Below are positions 10,467-24,161 of a stretch of DNA of 64,000 nt, one piece after another. The notes beneath the pieces are model-generated. The model was not told where the DNA came from and did not search any database. It worked only from the letters and a program-made list of their open reading frames with translations. Source of the stretch: Azolla pinnata (lineage: Eukaryota; Streptophyta; Polypodiopsida; Salviniales; Salviniaceae); NCBI GenBank assembly GCA_037176905.1, contig JBBBWG010016445.1, positions 17,648 through 81,647 of the forward strand, written 5' to 3'. The position numbers and the translations under genes were made by a program. Position 1 is the first letter of the stretch, and the number at the start of each line of letters is the position of its first letter.

Positions 10467-13400
10467 ATGTCCAAGCTAGATTCTTCAGATGCAACCACGG
10501 TCACTGGCATCAACGAGCTCCAAGGAACAAGTCTGAGTCCAGAAGGCATTTCCTTGTCGTATGAAGAATTATTTGATAGGAATGCAGGGGACGAAAGACC
10601 GTGTTATCTGCCTGAGCAAGAAGATCAACGTTTTAAGTCATCTAAAGACAGCATTGAAGAACCGTATCTCGTAAATAATGCTACTGAAAGTGATGTGATA
10701 TCTACTGATGTTGAAAGTGGTGAATGTGATGAACGTTATGCACCGCAAATCCAAGATTCGTATATCAACAATCCAACTTCTGATTTAGGAGAAGAGTCTA
10801 AACAAGAAGTTTCTTCCAATAATTCCGGAATAAAAGAAGATGCTGGTGATGATGTAAGCAAGGAATTTAATTTTGGGGAACGTGATTCACTGGAAGGAAT
10901 AGAACAGTTTGATGAACCAGATAAAATTGTCTCTGGCAGAGGTTTTCCTGGAACCACATCACTCGATCATAAACAAGTCTCAGTGTCTCCAGAAGGAGCA
11001 AGTGAAAACGGATTTGTCTCGACATATCAATCATCTGAGACATTTTCTGAATCAGAGAACAATTTTGCGCTCATGAAGGAAATCACCTTGGATGAGGAAG
11101 AAACATCAGCTGCCAAAGGACCTATATCTGCAGATTTTCTTACAACAAATCTGATTCGTGGAAAGAGACATGATGATGAGGTTTGACATTTAATTATCTG
11201 TCTTTTTATGCATATTAATCTTTAGGTTTGTTGTATATGGAGTTTCTATAATATGGAGAGAAATGTCATATATTTTTCATCTTATGACAGTGTAGAAGGT
11301 GCTCCATTGATTTATATGGGCTTCCTACATATTGAAAGTGAAGATAGTTGGAAGCATGTGTTTCGTTAAGATTGCATTGGTTGGTGTGGTCCATTCTCAT
11401 AATATTTAGAGCAGCATATTCTTTCTTGAGAATTCTGTGTTTATGTCATGTGCTGCAATGTCAAACTAGTGAAGGTTCCTGTTATTAGTGAAGGTCCTTA
11501 TTGAGAGCATTGTTTCTCATTGAAATCAAATTAGTCTTGTCAAATTTTTATGGTCATACCATTGTCATGTGACGAATTTTTATGATGCGTGATATCCTTC
11601 ATTTCCTCTTAGCATACCATATCTTCTTATTTCTAGAACCCATTGTCGAAATTGATGGTATATTATGCACCGATTGTTATACCTGTTCTAGCACTGTCTT
11701 ATCCTCGTATAGAGTCTCATGGCAGTACCCTTATTTAAGATTCTTTGAGTTAGTTATTGTCCTTTCAACTCTCGTATGCCCTTGTGAAATTGTCTTTGGT
11801 TACACCTATTCTAGCATTCTCTTATCCTTATCAATATTCTCATGGCAGTACCTTTCTACTCTCCTACGCCCTTGTGATTTTGTCTTTGGTTTTTCATTGG
11901 GTTGACTCTATTTTCGTCTAGGGTAAACATTATGCAACTTTGAACCGGTAACCTTTCTAATTCATTAATGTTCTCAAACTGATGGTTTTAACTAGAAGGT
12001 TCTAACTTTTTTTGTGTAGTTTGATCTTATCTATGTAAACTGTCTTCACAAACTTAGCTAAATTCAGATGAAAAATCTCAGCCAATCAAATTTCTAAAAC
12101 TTCTCCTTTATTTTCAAGGAGATGTAAAACAGGGAGGAAACAATAAAAAATTTCCCAGTCAATTCAGATCTACATGAATTTTGCTTCCTCTCTTGGATTC
12201 CAAGCAAGGCTTGTAGATCTCTCTGTTGCTGATTCTTATCGATCTCCTGATTTCTTTTCATTTTCTGCAATATATATGGGAATGTTATGTACACTAATTT
12301 TGTGAGCATAGCCAGCACCAAAATAAACTAAGTTAGTGAGGAATTATAGATGTAAGAAGGATCACCAAGTCGTGGACATTGATAGCCTGGAAATGATTTG
12401 TTTAAACATATTGATCCAGCTGTGATATTGGGCATGTCTGCAGTTTCTGTCCTCTACCATCTGTCTGAAATTTGGAGCCAATCATACTTCTCAAGTTGGG
12501 CCCAGGATAGCGTTATGCCTGCTGATAGGCCTCAACTTAAGGACTTCCTCTTCTCATTAATCTTAGGCACGTAAATATCCAACAACATATGACAATCCAA
12601 TGATTCCAACGGTCATTTTGGGCACGTGCTAAAAAAGCTGTCTTCTAGTATTGAGAATTTCATATGATCAAAAGAACTAAAATAAAATAATGTTTAGCAG
12701 GGTCCAATTTCTGCCTTTAATTTGGGAAGTAGCTCCATCATGTGCATTCTGTACACTGGACTATGATGCTGATAAAATTATTACATTTATAGAACTGAAA
12801 CATGTGTAAATAATAAGGTAATGTTTTGATTTTCTAGAAGAGTTACTTTTATGGAGAAGATGTCAAACTGTTTTTGAAACAATTCTGTATCAAAAGTTTT
12901 ATGTGTTTTTTGCATTGCATTTTTTTAGGTTCTATCAAATGAAAATTTATTCTCCTTGTCCAGGATGATGGCAGTCTATTATGGCGAAAGCATAAGAAGC
13001 ACTTCTTTATCTTGAGTAACGCTGGGAAGCCTATTTACTCAAGGTATGCAGCTTCCATTATTTTCGTGCCTATCAAATGTCATAAAGTACTTCAGGAATG
13101 ATATTTACTCTATGACACATGGTATTACATAGATATGGGGATGAACACAAGCTTGCAGGATTCTCTGCAACCCTTCAAGCCATTATTTCTTTTGTGGAAA
13201 ATAGGTAAGTTGATGTTTTCGTTCCATCAAGCTTAATGTTATGCAAAAAATTATTTGCGAAGTCAAGCTAAACCTAGGCACATGAACATTTTAGTGGCGA
13301 TCGGATAAGATACATTAAATCTGGTGATCATCAGGTAAATTTCGTAGCTATTCATGCTCTTGAAGTCATTAGTGTTCATACTGATAACATTCTGGCATGC

Positions 13401-16400
13401 CAACAGTTTGTGTTTTTAGTGAAAGGACCTATTTATTTGGTGTCAATCAGTGCAACAGATGAACCAATTCAAGTCCTTCGGCGACAATTAGAACTTCTAT
13501 ACGGACAGGTTTACTAGATATTGTAATGCAAGCTGTGGAAGATCTGACTAGATCATTGCTTATTACTGCTATGCATCGCCTTGTAGCTGTTGCTGATTTT
13601 GACTAAATCGTTGGAGAAATGCTTTGTAAAAAATGCAAATTTTGACCTGAGGTCGTTACTTGGGGGCACCGAAAGTGTCTTCTCATCACTGATACGCTGT
13701 CTTAGCCGGTAAGCAATGGGATTTTAACTTCTGTGATATGTTTGAAATGCGACTCAAAATAAACTGAGCTGGAAATTCAGAATAATTTGGATCATTTTGG
13801 CAGAAATCCCGCTTCCTTTCTGCATTCGTATGCCTGTCTTCCACTCTCTCATACATCGAGGCAGGCTGCAGGAGCTGCCCTTCAGGACGTTGCAAGTTCG
13901 GATATATTGTTTTCTCTTCTTCTCTCTGATACAAAGGTGCATTTGCTTTCTCCCTGTGTAATTAATTATGTGTCAAAAGTGGAGGTGCCGATTAACATTT
14001 TCAGTTATCATTTCTTTTGTAATACATTTAATATGCTTGTCAAAAATATATTGAATTTTGGCATTCTTAATGATTGTTAAGTTTAAATACTATGTTTGAA
14101 AAAGAATTTAGCTGAGGACATGAAAACGAGATTACTTGTGGAAGAGATTTAAACATGAACTTCCTAGAGATTAGCACGGGGAAGAAATTGTATTAGTGAA
14201 GAACGGCAGAAAATATTTGATAAAGCTATCCTCTAAACAATTTTTAAATGTTTGAAATTCTGTGAGATCCGCCTTAAATTGAGCACTGCATGCTCATGCA
14301 TTGACAGGTCAACCTATCTTTTTCTAATCAGAGCCAAAGTCACCCAAAATAACTATACCTTCCTAAGCTGTCTTATGCATGTTAACTTTGTTGAGAACAC
14401 CAAAGTCAAAAGGAAAAATTCACCCAAAATAACTATACCTTCCTAAGCTATCTTATACATGTTAACTTTGTTGAGGACACCAAAGTCAAAGGAAAAATTA
14501 AGCCAAATGCTACATGAAGTATCAGACTTGAGGAAATGTGATTTGTTGAACATGTATCTTCTCTACATCATATCATCCTCCAGCATGACGTTCATTTTAT
14601 TGGCTGAATGGCACCTTGCAATGGTTCGTCCCAAATACTGTGAAGCATATTAATTTAGAAATCGACCCTTGCTTCTGGTATCCAAGGCCATAGGGCAACA
14701 GTCCTAAACCAGTCAATTGAAACTTGGGACATAATAACCCCTTGACCTCCTGGAGGCCTCTTGTGAACATGTCAATTGAGTAAAGGATGATTTTACTTGA
14801 TCGAGAATCCATTTTTCCTCATAACTCCCCTCTCCCAAGATTTCTTTCACTTCGATGATTTCAAACATTTTATTGGCCGAACGATCCATAAAAGTCTCCT
14901 TCACTTCATTCCATTTCAATCGGTCACGACCAAGTTTTTCTTAGATAATGGCACTTCCTGGGGTTCCATTTCAGGGTTTGTATAAAATTTTGTTTGGTAA
15001 CATATTGAACCCAAGCTTTTGAGATATGACTTCAAATTAATAGAAATATCTGAGATAAAATCTTGGTTATCTCCCCTTCAATGTATTATTCCCTTGATTA
15101 ATGTGGATTTTCATAGCGATCATTTACAGATACTTGAAAATTGGGCCTAATATGCAACTACTCTGAATGTTAGAATTGTCAAATGGTGGAGAAAGAGAAA
15201 TCCTTTGTACCTTCATTGTTGCCCCTTCGTGAAATTTCCAGAGAATCACAAAATTTACTCGTTTTTAATGGAGACACATTTTATCAAAGTCTCTGCTAAT
15301 TGTTAATAGACGACCATGTTTTCAGGTTATAAGTCTTGTTGGAACTCAGAAAGCATCTCTGCATTCGGATGATATCTTGCTTTTGTCCAATTTTGTGTCA
15401 TCTTCCGAATCTTTTAGGTGAGGTTACATTCAGAAGTTGCTTTGTTACATTTCTTGTTTTCGAATAGATATACTTTTTATTTCAGTTGTCTTTTTTAATC
15501 TTTATTCCTCATGCCAAATTGAAATATTTACATCATTGCAGAACAACAGAGTCATTCTCTCCTATTTGTCTTCCTCACTACAATGCGATGGCATTCCTGT
15601 ATGCCTACGTGACTTACCTAAATGTAAGTAAATCTATGTTCCAGTAACTGTTATCCCAGAAGATCAACCTTCCAATCTCCCTTGAAAACAAATATGTTTT
15701 GGATATTTTCTTATCTAACTTCCATATTTTACTGTTGTGTGGCAGTCAGATACTTGTTTAATCTTTATCACTAAAAACTCCGATGCATTTTTCCATTTAA
15801 AAGCATGCAGGTAAATTAGAAAATTTGAAATCGGTACTCGCAACCTTTGCCAAAAGTTTGAAAGAAGTGTAAATATTTTTTTTAACTAATTGAATAATAT
15901 TTGTAGGACAAAGGTTGAGAAATTCCTGACAGAGGCTCATGTTCTTGATGACATTACAAGTTCAGTCGCAAGAGGGGGCCTCCGTGTTGAGGAATTACCT
16001 GGTGAATTTTCGTATGGTTCTCTCGCAAAATCCACTCGAGTGACACCTGAAACTACTGATTTAAGTATTAGGCAGAGGGCTGGTGTCGGTGGTGCTGCAG
16101 GCTTGTGGCATTTCATCTATCGAAGTGTTTATCTAGACCAATATGTGTCGTCAGAGTTTTCATCTCCTTTGCACACTAGACAGTCACAGAAAAGGTGCAC
16201 AATTGCTCCTCAGATTGCATAGGCTTGAAAGAATTCAAATTCTTGATATTCATTATCATGTCATGATAAATTCAATTATGTAGGAGAATTTTTAGAATGT
16301 GTTAATTTCATTATGCTTAACACAGACTTTTCCGGGCGTATGAGAGACTTTATGCATCTATCCACAACGCCCCTGCTGGACAACATCAAATGCAGTACAG

Positions 16401-16838
16401 AAGAGATGAAAATCATGGTATTTATGTTTTATTGTTATGCACACCATTATTCATGTGTGTGATCATGAGTCTTAAACTCCCTATTACAAGCCGATTACTA
16501 TGTGTTGCATGGTGATCATATATATATATATATCTGCATTTATCCATTTTTTTTCATTACAGTTCTATTAGCTTGGAGTACGGGTGATTTTGAGTTTTTT
16601 GCAGCATTCGACCCTTTGGCAGAGAAGGTATCTAGATGCAACTATTTGAGAAAGAAAAATTTAACAGATGCCAAGCTTCTAGCTGAAAGATTTGTGTAAT
16701 AAGGTCCAGTTTTCCTACTGATTACTCTCTTGGAATATGCAGAGTTCTGCAATAGTGGTCTGCAATCGTGTATGTCAATGGATTAGAGATGTGGAGAATG
16801 AGATTTTCTTTGTCGGAGCGAGCCCCTTCAACTGGTAA
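10467..16838 (+). CDS. MON1: MON1 homolog, subunit of the MON1-CCZ1 Rab7 guanine-nucleotide exchange factor
   Basis: Fourteen exons keep frame and give about 680 residues: 10467-11180, 12964-13043, 13133-13204, 13295-13334, 13407-13508, 13587-13708, 13804-13936, 15326-15417, 15542-15623, 15746-15810, 15907-16194, 16326-16417, 16563-16627, 16743-16838. With CCZ1, MON1 recruits and activates Rab7 on late endosomes and drives vacuolar trafficking. The first exon (238 residues) is acidic and Ser-rich with no fold I recognise; the conserved longin-type region starts in exon 2. Diagnostic stretches are [122 protein letters not shown] and the C-terminal VGASPFNW ending at TAA. Start chosen as the first ATG of exon 1; upstream non-coding exons are possible. 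Confidence 0.96.
11660..11895. repeat. Imperfect ~130-bp tandem duplication in MON1 intron 1
   Basis: The sequence elements ACCTGTTCTAGCA/ACCTATTCTAGCA, TCTTATCCT, TCTCATGGCAGTACC, CAACTCTC/CTACTCTC and GCCCTTGTGA-TTGTCTTTGG occur twice in the same order. This indicates an old local duplication inside the intron. Confidence 0.7.
14341..14500. repeat. 80-bp tandem duplication in MON1 intron 7
   Basis: Two nearly identical copies start at 14341 and 14421 with CACCCAAAATAACTATACC and end with CACCAAAGTCAAA and GGAAAAATT. The high identity suggests a recent duplication. Confidence 0.9.
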
Positions 16839-18274
16839 ATGGGAGGTCAGAGCCTCCTGCTTACAGACCCATCGCTTCTTTTTTTCCCATGAAAATCTTT
16901 TTAATCAATTGATTTGAGCATTTCATGTAAAAGAAACATCTTTAATAGCCTCAGAAATAAGATATCTGTACTATTACACATGCATTTGCAGTTTATATCG
17001 ATTCTTTTTGTATGGTGCTCAAGTGCTCATAACTTAAAAAAATGCACGCATAACTTCTGTTCTAGTTGGTCTGCTATTCAATTGATTGAAAAGAAAATTC
17101 AGAAAGATGCAGCTTTTGTCATTGGTTGATTTGATGGTGCTAACCAAGTAGATCGTGTGCCTTGAGAGGATAACCCTTTCATCTGTTGCTTATGCAGAGC
17201 TTTTTGTAATCGTTCTTTTATGGTGGAATTTTTCGTGGGATGGTATATTGAGTGTTGATTCTCAATAACATCTTCCCATAATTTTAGTTTTATGGAGCAC
17301 TTTTAACCTTGAAAGTTGAGGTTCTGGTTCGGGATCGGTGTTGAGGCGTTTCTGTTTAGAAAAAGTTCTTTTAATGCATATGATGTGATGACTTTCGCAT
17401 TTGGTCCTAAATATGACATAGTTCCTGTTTGTATTTCATTAGTTGCAAAAATAAACAGATACATTCCAAGAAGATGAGATTGGACTGCACAGATCTTGGA
17501 TTAATCATGAGTTTGGATGCCATTGCCTGGATCTAAGCTGGGACAGGTAAAAGGGAATGGATGCACATATATATGACTGAGTGAAATATGATTATTGAAT
17601 GAAATAACTGGTAAGTTTTCCGAGCAAAAAGAAGGGAGCTCCCTTCCATTTAGCTATGGAAATAAGAGGATGTTTGTAATATCAAGCATTCAAAAGAAGT
17701 GTGTGAATTATGACTCGAGCATGAGGGTTGGTTGTCTACAATGCCAATGAAATAACTTGGTTTCTGAAAGAACTGCTTTTCTTTTGGTTGAGAAACATTC
17801 ATCTCAAACTGATAGACCCATGGTGTAGAACAAGAATGGAAGGCATGTGATTGATCGTAGATGATGGAGAAGCTTGAAATGTGGTTGCTATTCTAAACTG
17901 CCACTTAACAGATATTTGTCGTAATTACCTTAGGGATTAGATCTAAAGAGGCATGGACCGGCATCGGATGTTTGAATCTTTGTTGCAAGGGGAACATAGC
18001 GCTTTGTATCTCGATCCTCACCAAATTTGAAGTTGCATTTTAGCGCTAGTTACAGAAGTGGAAATCCAGCGATTTCTCACCTTGCCATGCACAGCTTTCG
18101 AGTGGTGAATTCGCTTCTGTGCGACATGTGAATGTGAGGAGGGTTCTGGTCAATCTGCAGCATCATCAGGAGCACTTGATCTGGTAATCGCAGCTGTATT
18201 GTAGAGGAGGCCCCAAATTTCAATCTTCTGTGGAAGAGATGCCTAATTCGCATTCGAATTATGATAGGCACACC

Positions 18275-18530
18275 TCCTAAACCCTAAACCCAAAACCCTA
18301 AAACTAGCGCCCTAAAAACCCAAAACCCTAAAACTAGCCCTAAAATCCCTAAACCTGAAAACTAGCCCTAAAATCCCTACCCTAAAACTAGCCCTAAAAT
18401 TCCTAAACCCTAAAACTAGCCCTAAAATCTCTAAACCCTAAAACTAGCCCAAAAAACCCTAAACCCTAAAACTCTAAAACTAGCCCTAAAAACCCTAAAA
18501 CACTAAAACTCTAAAACCTAAACCCTATGC
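18275..18530. repeat. Degenerate telomere-like repeat (CCTAAA with CTAGCCCTAAAAT units)
   Basis: CCCTAAA units are interspersed with AACTAGCCCTAAAATCC units in a loose tandem pattern about 250 bp long, just upstream of the likely HCS1 transcription start. Short AAACCCTA elements near starts are common in plant promoters, but this block is much longer. Confidence 0.85.
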
Positions 18531-19344
18531 CATTATGGTGTAGAATAATCGCTTTGAATGGATGCCCTTGTGTTGTAGTTATGATGTATTTTGGATCGAT
18601 GCCCCTCACGAGGAAATAAAATGAAAAAAGAAAAGAACAAAGTAGACAAAGAAGATACAAAGAGTGATGATGTTTTTGGGTTACGCAGAGAACTCGGGCT
18701 ACGCAGAGAACAACAGCATGATTTGATTTGACGCTTGCACAGATTAGGGTTTTGCAGTTTGTCGAGCTTCCCTGGGGCTTCTTCAAGGTTGAGAAAGTTT
18801 AGGGTTAGCGGGCGCCAATCCAGACCTCTGGGGTTCCTTCTTCCAAGTGCCGCCTCTCGGTATTTTATTTTCCGTCCCCCCTCTCCTTTCCTATCTTCCT
18901 CCACTGCGAATGATTATAATCTATCTATATGCAGCTTTCTGCGAATCATGTGAATTTCCAGTCTTTCTCGATGTGAATTATTGTTTTGTTAGGCATCATC
19001 TCGATGGGTTTTTGTTGAGGATTTCTATCTGCGTGCCTTCTCTCTATCTTGCTCGAGCGTGGATCTGATTATTGTCTTTTTTTCCGGGGCATCATTTTGC
19101 TTGTTTTCTAGACCGTCTCTGAGAATTTCTCCCAGTTCCTACATCTCTATACATGGACATCGATGGCTTCCGTATGAATTCAAAAATGAAAATACAATGA
19201 GTTTTTGTTTTCTTGGTCAAGCTAGAATTTTTTGCTATACATATTCAAGGATTTGTTTGCAGTGCTGTATATAGGTGTGTATTTGTACAAAAATTTGGAA
19301 AAATTCTTTCCTAGGTGGTGTGGATACATATGCAAATATATGCC

Positions 19345-19475
19345 TACACATATCTAAACACACACACGAACACACATACACACAAACATACATATGTATG
19401 TATGAATACTCATGCATATACACACAGATATACACATACATACTCACACACACACTCTCTCTGTGTCTCTCTTAT
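19345..19475. repeat. CA/TA-rich microsatellite
   Basis: Low-complexity sequence of CACACA, ACATAC and GTATGTATG units followed by CTCTCTGTGTCTC. Open frames here are Thr/His-rich artefacts. Confidence 0.8.
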
Positions 19476-20792
19476 AGAGACGAGTATAGTTGTACACATG
19501 TGTGGTTCACATCCTCATGATACATGGAATCCCTGTCTTGTACAAAATGATACATGGTACAAACATGTGATTAGCACAATATAGCTTTTGATAGCACTCC
19601 ATGCATTGCTCAAAAATATATGCATTGGCTCACGTTGAGTCATTTTGCATGCCCTAAAAAAGCTCGTGCATCTGAATATTAAGGTTGATCGCTGCATCTC
19701 ATGGACCATGGACATAATGGAATTACTGTACATGGCGTATAGAAGCTCATGCAAAATTTGGATTTGCATCCAGAGAACCAACTGGACATGAAAGTTAAGA
19801 AAAGTGTCTCCGTGCAACTCCTACCCAGCTACATGACCCTAAAGCAACAATCAACAGTCCTTTTTGTCCTCTTGGGTTCTTCTTCTTCAAGAAATCCTCA
19901 ATCCTTTCCTTTGAGAACTTTAGGGTCTTTTTCTGTAAAGATTTTTTAGGCTTAAGTGGGAATCAGTTTATTGTTGCTGTAGAGTGAAGTCATGATCATA
20001 CAAAATGTGTGGCTTTTTGCTGTAATCATATTATTAGGGTATATTGAGAAGAAATGTTTTTTCTGTATCAAAAAAATTTTAGACTCCTAGGAACCATCTC
20101 TCAAAGACCTAGGGCTTTATTTCTAAAAAGTAGAGGGTTTTCATAAAAATTCTAGTATCTTCAGCACTTTCGACAAAGTTTTCTGTTTTAGTGATGTCTT
20201 TAGGATCACTAAAGAAGTAGAGAGGGTGTGTGTATGGGTTCGCAAAAGAGATTTGCCAACTTACTGAGAGATTTTTATTATTATTGAATGTTAGAACATT
20301 TAAGAGTTTAAAGGTCGAGAGAATTCAGAATTGTTGTATGGATGTGGATTTTGTTCAGGTTTGAGCACCCAGCTTGAAAGCTAATGTTGAATAGCTAGAG
20401 GAGTTTTCTGAGGTTTCAATGCTGAATGATCCGCAAGTTTCTGGAAGGTTGGTTGATTAATGATCCTCACACACTACCTAACTACAAGGGTATTCACTCG
20501 TATACAAAGGTACCTATGCGCCCAACAATCTCAGCATCCTAACTACCAAGTATACGTCACCTACCTTATTTGAACTTTTCCTATTTCTCAAATTTTAGTA
20601 GAATTTTGTGAGAGGCGTAGGCTACAAACCCTTTATTATTTTCTGGGTATCCCAGAATCTACTGAATGTGTTATTTAATTTCTTTCTTTGTACTTCAGCT
20701 TTGTAAATGATGAAATTGAACTTTTGACATCCTGTTCATTTTCACAGGCCTTCAGGAAAAAAGTACATGCCTCAAGATCCCAAGGCTGGTGT

Positions 20793-23700
20793 ATGATTTT
20801 GGAAACGAAAAGAATCAGCAATATGATTGCCGCTCAAGATAAAAACGTTGGTAATGGAATTGCCTCCCCATTGAAAGATGAAAAATTTCTTTGCAATAGG
20901 CCAGTTTTGTCTCCTCTACAATCGATTGTATATGTTGCTTCACATTTTTATTGAGTGGAAGAAGAAAAAATACAGCGTTTTCATTCTACCACTGAATGGA
21001 GACTCTAATTTTTTGATATTCTACTGAAGAAAATGAAAATTTAAGCCAAATATAAAATTCTGCCAATTTCAAAGACATCTCAAAGGCACCATGTGTTTTT
21101 AAACTGTAGACTTTATTGAACGAATATGTAGGTAATGCTATATGTGCTGTATGTTTATAGGTGATGCTAACCTTCCTATATTTATATATGGGGATTTTAC
21201 TGCTGAATCTGCAACACATCTCAACAACAATAAAGAAATTAAACTCCCTGAAGGAGCTGTGCTGTTGTCGAAAATGGAAACATGCACTATCAGCCCTGGG
21301 AATGATTCATTCAGACACGAAGTTTATATGCAAAAACTTTATACATTACTGTTTGGAAAATGTCTACTATGGTCACCATGTTTGCCATCAACACACACAT
21401 TTCTGTCTGAGTGAGTAGCAATATCTTTCTGTTCAACTATTGTTAAGGATTGTTGGTGACTTATTCTAATATCATTTTATCCTCCTATTTCAGAAATTTC
21501 TGTCTCTTCCCTGTTGGGACAGTTTGTATTGCAGATGTTCAACTTTCTGGTAAAGGTAATTAAAATACTGAATATGGTTATGTTCATGGGTGATGTAAGC
21601 GCACATATGCTTAGATATATGCTTTAAAGTGTAGAACTGTGGACATGGACATATGTTTTATAGTTTAGATAGAAGGTTTATGCCCTAAGTATGACAAGGT
21701 GCATTGTGGTGTTTGATGCCGAGACTGTGTAGGCGAAGTGTGATATTCTTATAAAGTATAAAATGCAAGTTGACAAGCCTCTGTTGCAATGCTCTAGCAT
21801 TTCATTTCAACCATTTGCTTGAAGACTCTTTTCATGGCCATGATCTCAATGGCAAGTGATCAAATCTCAAAAGCTATATGGGATCTGTTTCTCGACTTGA
21901 AGAAATTTCGTAAGAAAACGTTTTTACATTTTCAAACTCTTCCCAAGTGTATTTGGGGGGGGGGGTTAAGTATTTATTGGTTTGCACATTATCAAATGGA
22001 TTATTATTCTAAATAATGCGTCGCAGTTGGCTCAACGTGTTTGTGCCTGGCAATTATCCAGTACCTGATCTGTTTTATACCATTTGCAGTATCTCAGCTG
22101 GTGCTCTTTCTATATCCCTTGTTTGGCTTAGAGTATGAGACTAAAAGATAGCGCCAAAGCTAGTTGTGTTGGTCCTTTGTTGATGATTGTATGTGGTTAT
22201 TGTCCTTAACATGCACTAGATTTGGCATGAAAGTATTAGCTATGCCTCTTGAGGATGACCAACAATCTCTATAAATTTGAATTCCTTGTAATAGAAGAGA
22301 GTTCAACGTCTGCTATTTTTACAGGAAGAGCTGGCAATAAATGGGAATCACCTAATGGTTGCTTGATGTTCTCTTTTACGCTTACAATGGATAATGGGCG
22401 TTTACTTCCATTCTTGCAATATGTGGTATCAATTGCATTACTTGATGCAATTGAACATATTTCTTTAGAAAAGGTGATGCATTTTCTAGATAATACTGAA
22501 AAAAATAATATATAGATCGATAAAGTGTGTCTACATTATTTTATATTCACATTTTGATAATCAATTTATAGTGTTGCAACGGCTTGTAGTAAATGGTATG
22601 TTTGGTTGTATGTGATTGCCTTTGCTTGTTTGTCAGTTTTGACTTACTATCCAATCCATTAGTCACTAATAAATTATAGGTCCCTGTGCTATTGTGGTTG
22701 AGTAGTGCCTGCCGAATCTTCCCATAAAGATAAAATGGCCTAATGACATTTATGCGAATGGTGTTAAAATTGGAGGTGTACTTTCCACTTCAACATACCG
22801 AGAGCGGAAATTTAACGTTGTGATTGGTAAGCAGAGAGTCATTAGGTGACTTGTTTTTTTCCTTTTAATGATGGCTCTGATTGGTAAAGGAGTTATTACA
22901 TGAATATGCAGCTTAAATGGTGTCTACTGGTCAATACAGGCATTGGGCTGAACATTGGAAACCAGAAGCCAACGACATGCTTGAATGCCCTCATGCAAGA
23001 TATAGTACCTGGGGCTCCACCATTTGAAAGAGAAGAGTTTCTTGCTGTTTTCTTTGGAAAGTTCGAACGACTCTTTGATGCATTTGTCAAGGAAGGTAAA
23101 AACATTTTTTTATTATGATTTCTACAATCTCTTTTTTTATTTTCTAGGGGTATCTCAGTGATTAATCATGTGTGGTGCTTATACATCATTGCATGAATAG
23201 GTTTCATTTTTTGGAGAATTAGGCAAACCCAAGATTCTGATGGCTTTCATGGACTGCTAGAAAAAGGATATATGAATATATGTGTATGTGTATGTGTATG
23301 TGTAGTAGGGAAATGTCATCCCTTGTGTAGTGTATGTATGTGCTACATCATCCATGCTTCCAGAAAAACTAGATGACGAGAATAAATTACTTAGTATTGC
23401 TAACTAGGCTTCCTATCAATTCAAGTTTGGTAAGTTTTCTTGGCGATGTGACTGTGTGCCGTGTCAATTTCTTGGATCTTTTGAAGTTATTGGATCAGAC
23501 TTTTGGCTTTGTCGACTGCAGTCAACATGTTTAGGAAACTTATCCCGAAATGAATATTTTGTAATTCTATTGTTGGCTTTCTTTTGAGTATCACCATTTC
23601 AATGTAATCTAATTATGACATGATCATATGCTTGAAATTAGAGTGTCACTGGCTTTTTACTATGCTTTTTCTGCTTCTTTATTCTAGGATTTGCACCCTT

Positions 23701-24161
23701 GGAAGAGAGCTACTACAGAAAATGGCTGCATAGGTGACTGCTACTAGTGTGGTTTCTATCATGCCTTTATTTTAACATTACTGGGAATTCAGAATGTGCC
23801 ATTAACCATGTAAAGGATTGACAGTGGACAGGTGGTAACATTGGAAGAGATACAAGCCAATGGGACAATGAAAAGAATTCCATTGACTATCCAAGTAAGT
23901 GCTCTGAAATTCTACTTTGTAAACCCCTAAACCAGTCTAAAAAAAGGGAATTACATGATTAGGGCTTAAGCCCTACAGGTTATCTCCTCGGTGTTGATGA
24001 TGAGAATGAGACATACGAGCTTCATCCCGACGGAAACAGGTATTGAGATCTTTCATATGAAGACTTGGAAGCTTTCTTTTTCCGAGTCCCTTAAGCCGAT
24101 TGTTTGTTTCGGCAGTCTGGACTTCTTCAAAGGCCTTCTAAGAAGTAAATTACGACCTTAG
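20793..24161 (+). CDS. HCS1: Biotin--protein ligase (holocarboxylase synthetase)
   Basis: Ten exons keep frame and give about 344 residues: 20793-20850, 21161-21410, 21494-21555, 22325-22473, 22706-22826, 22940-23095, 23688-23733, 23825-23894, 23963-24039, 24116-24161. The enzyme makes biotinyl-5'-AMP and transfers biotin to a Lys of carboxylases such as acetyl-CoA and methylcrotonyl-CoA carboxylase. Key motifs are LLWSPCLPSTHTFLSENF, the ATP/biotin loop GKGRAGNKWESP (about 122-133; GRGR in most relatives, so its first Arg is Lys here), WPNDIYANGVKIGG (184-197), VVIGIGLNIGNQKPTTCLNA and the C-terminal cap ending YELHPDGNSLDFFKGLLR. The start is uncertain: the frame is open upstream to an acceptor at 20747, so an earlier exon could supply a transit peptide. 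ATGs at 20793 and 20823 would give proteins without a clear transit peptide. Family length (about 367 residues in Arabidopsis) fits. Confidence 0.95.

Larger units (their letters stand above)
16839..20792. other. Intergenic region between MON1 and HCS1, probably with HCS1 leader exons
   Basis: This holds the MON1 3' UTR, a degenerate telomere-like block (18275-18530), a CA-rich microsatellite (about 19350-19470) and the HCS1 promoter and leader. An open stretch at about 18735-18860 ending in TCTCG|GTATTT could be a 5'-UTR or transit-peptide exon, but no ATG in that frame supports coding. Splicing into the acceptor TTCACAG at 20747 is plausible. Confidence 0.5.
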
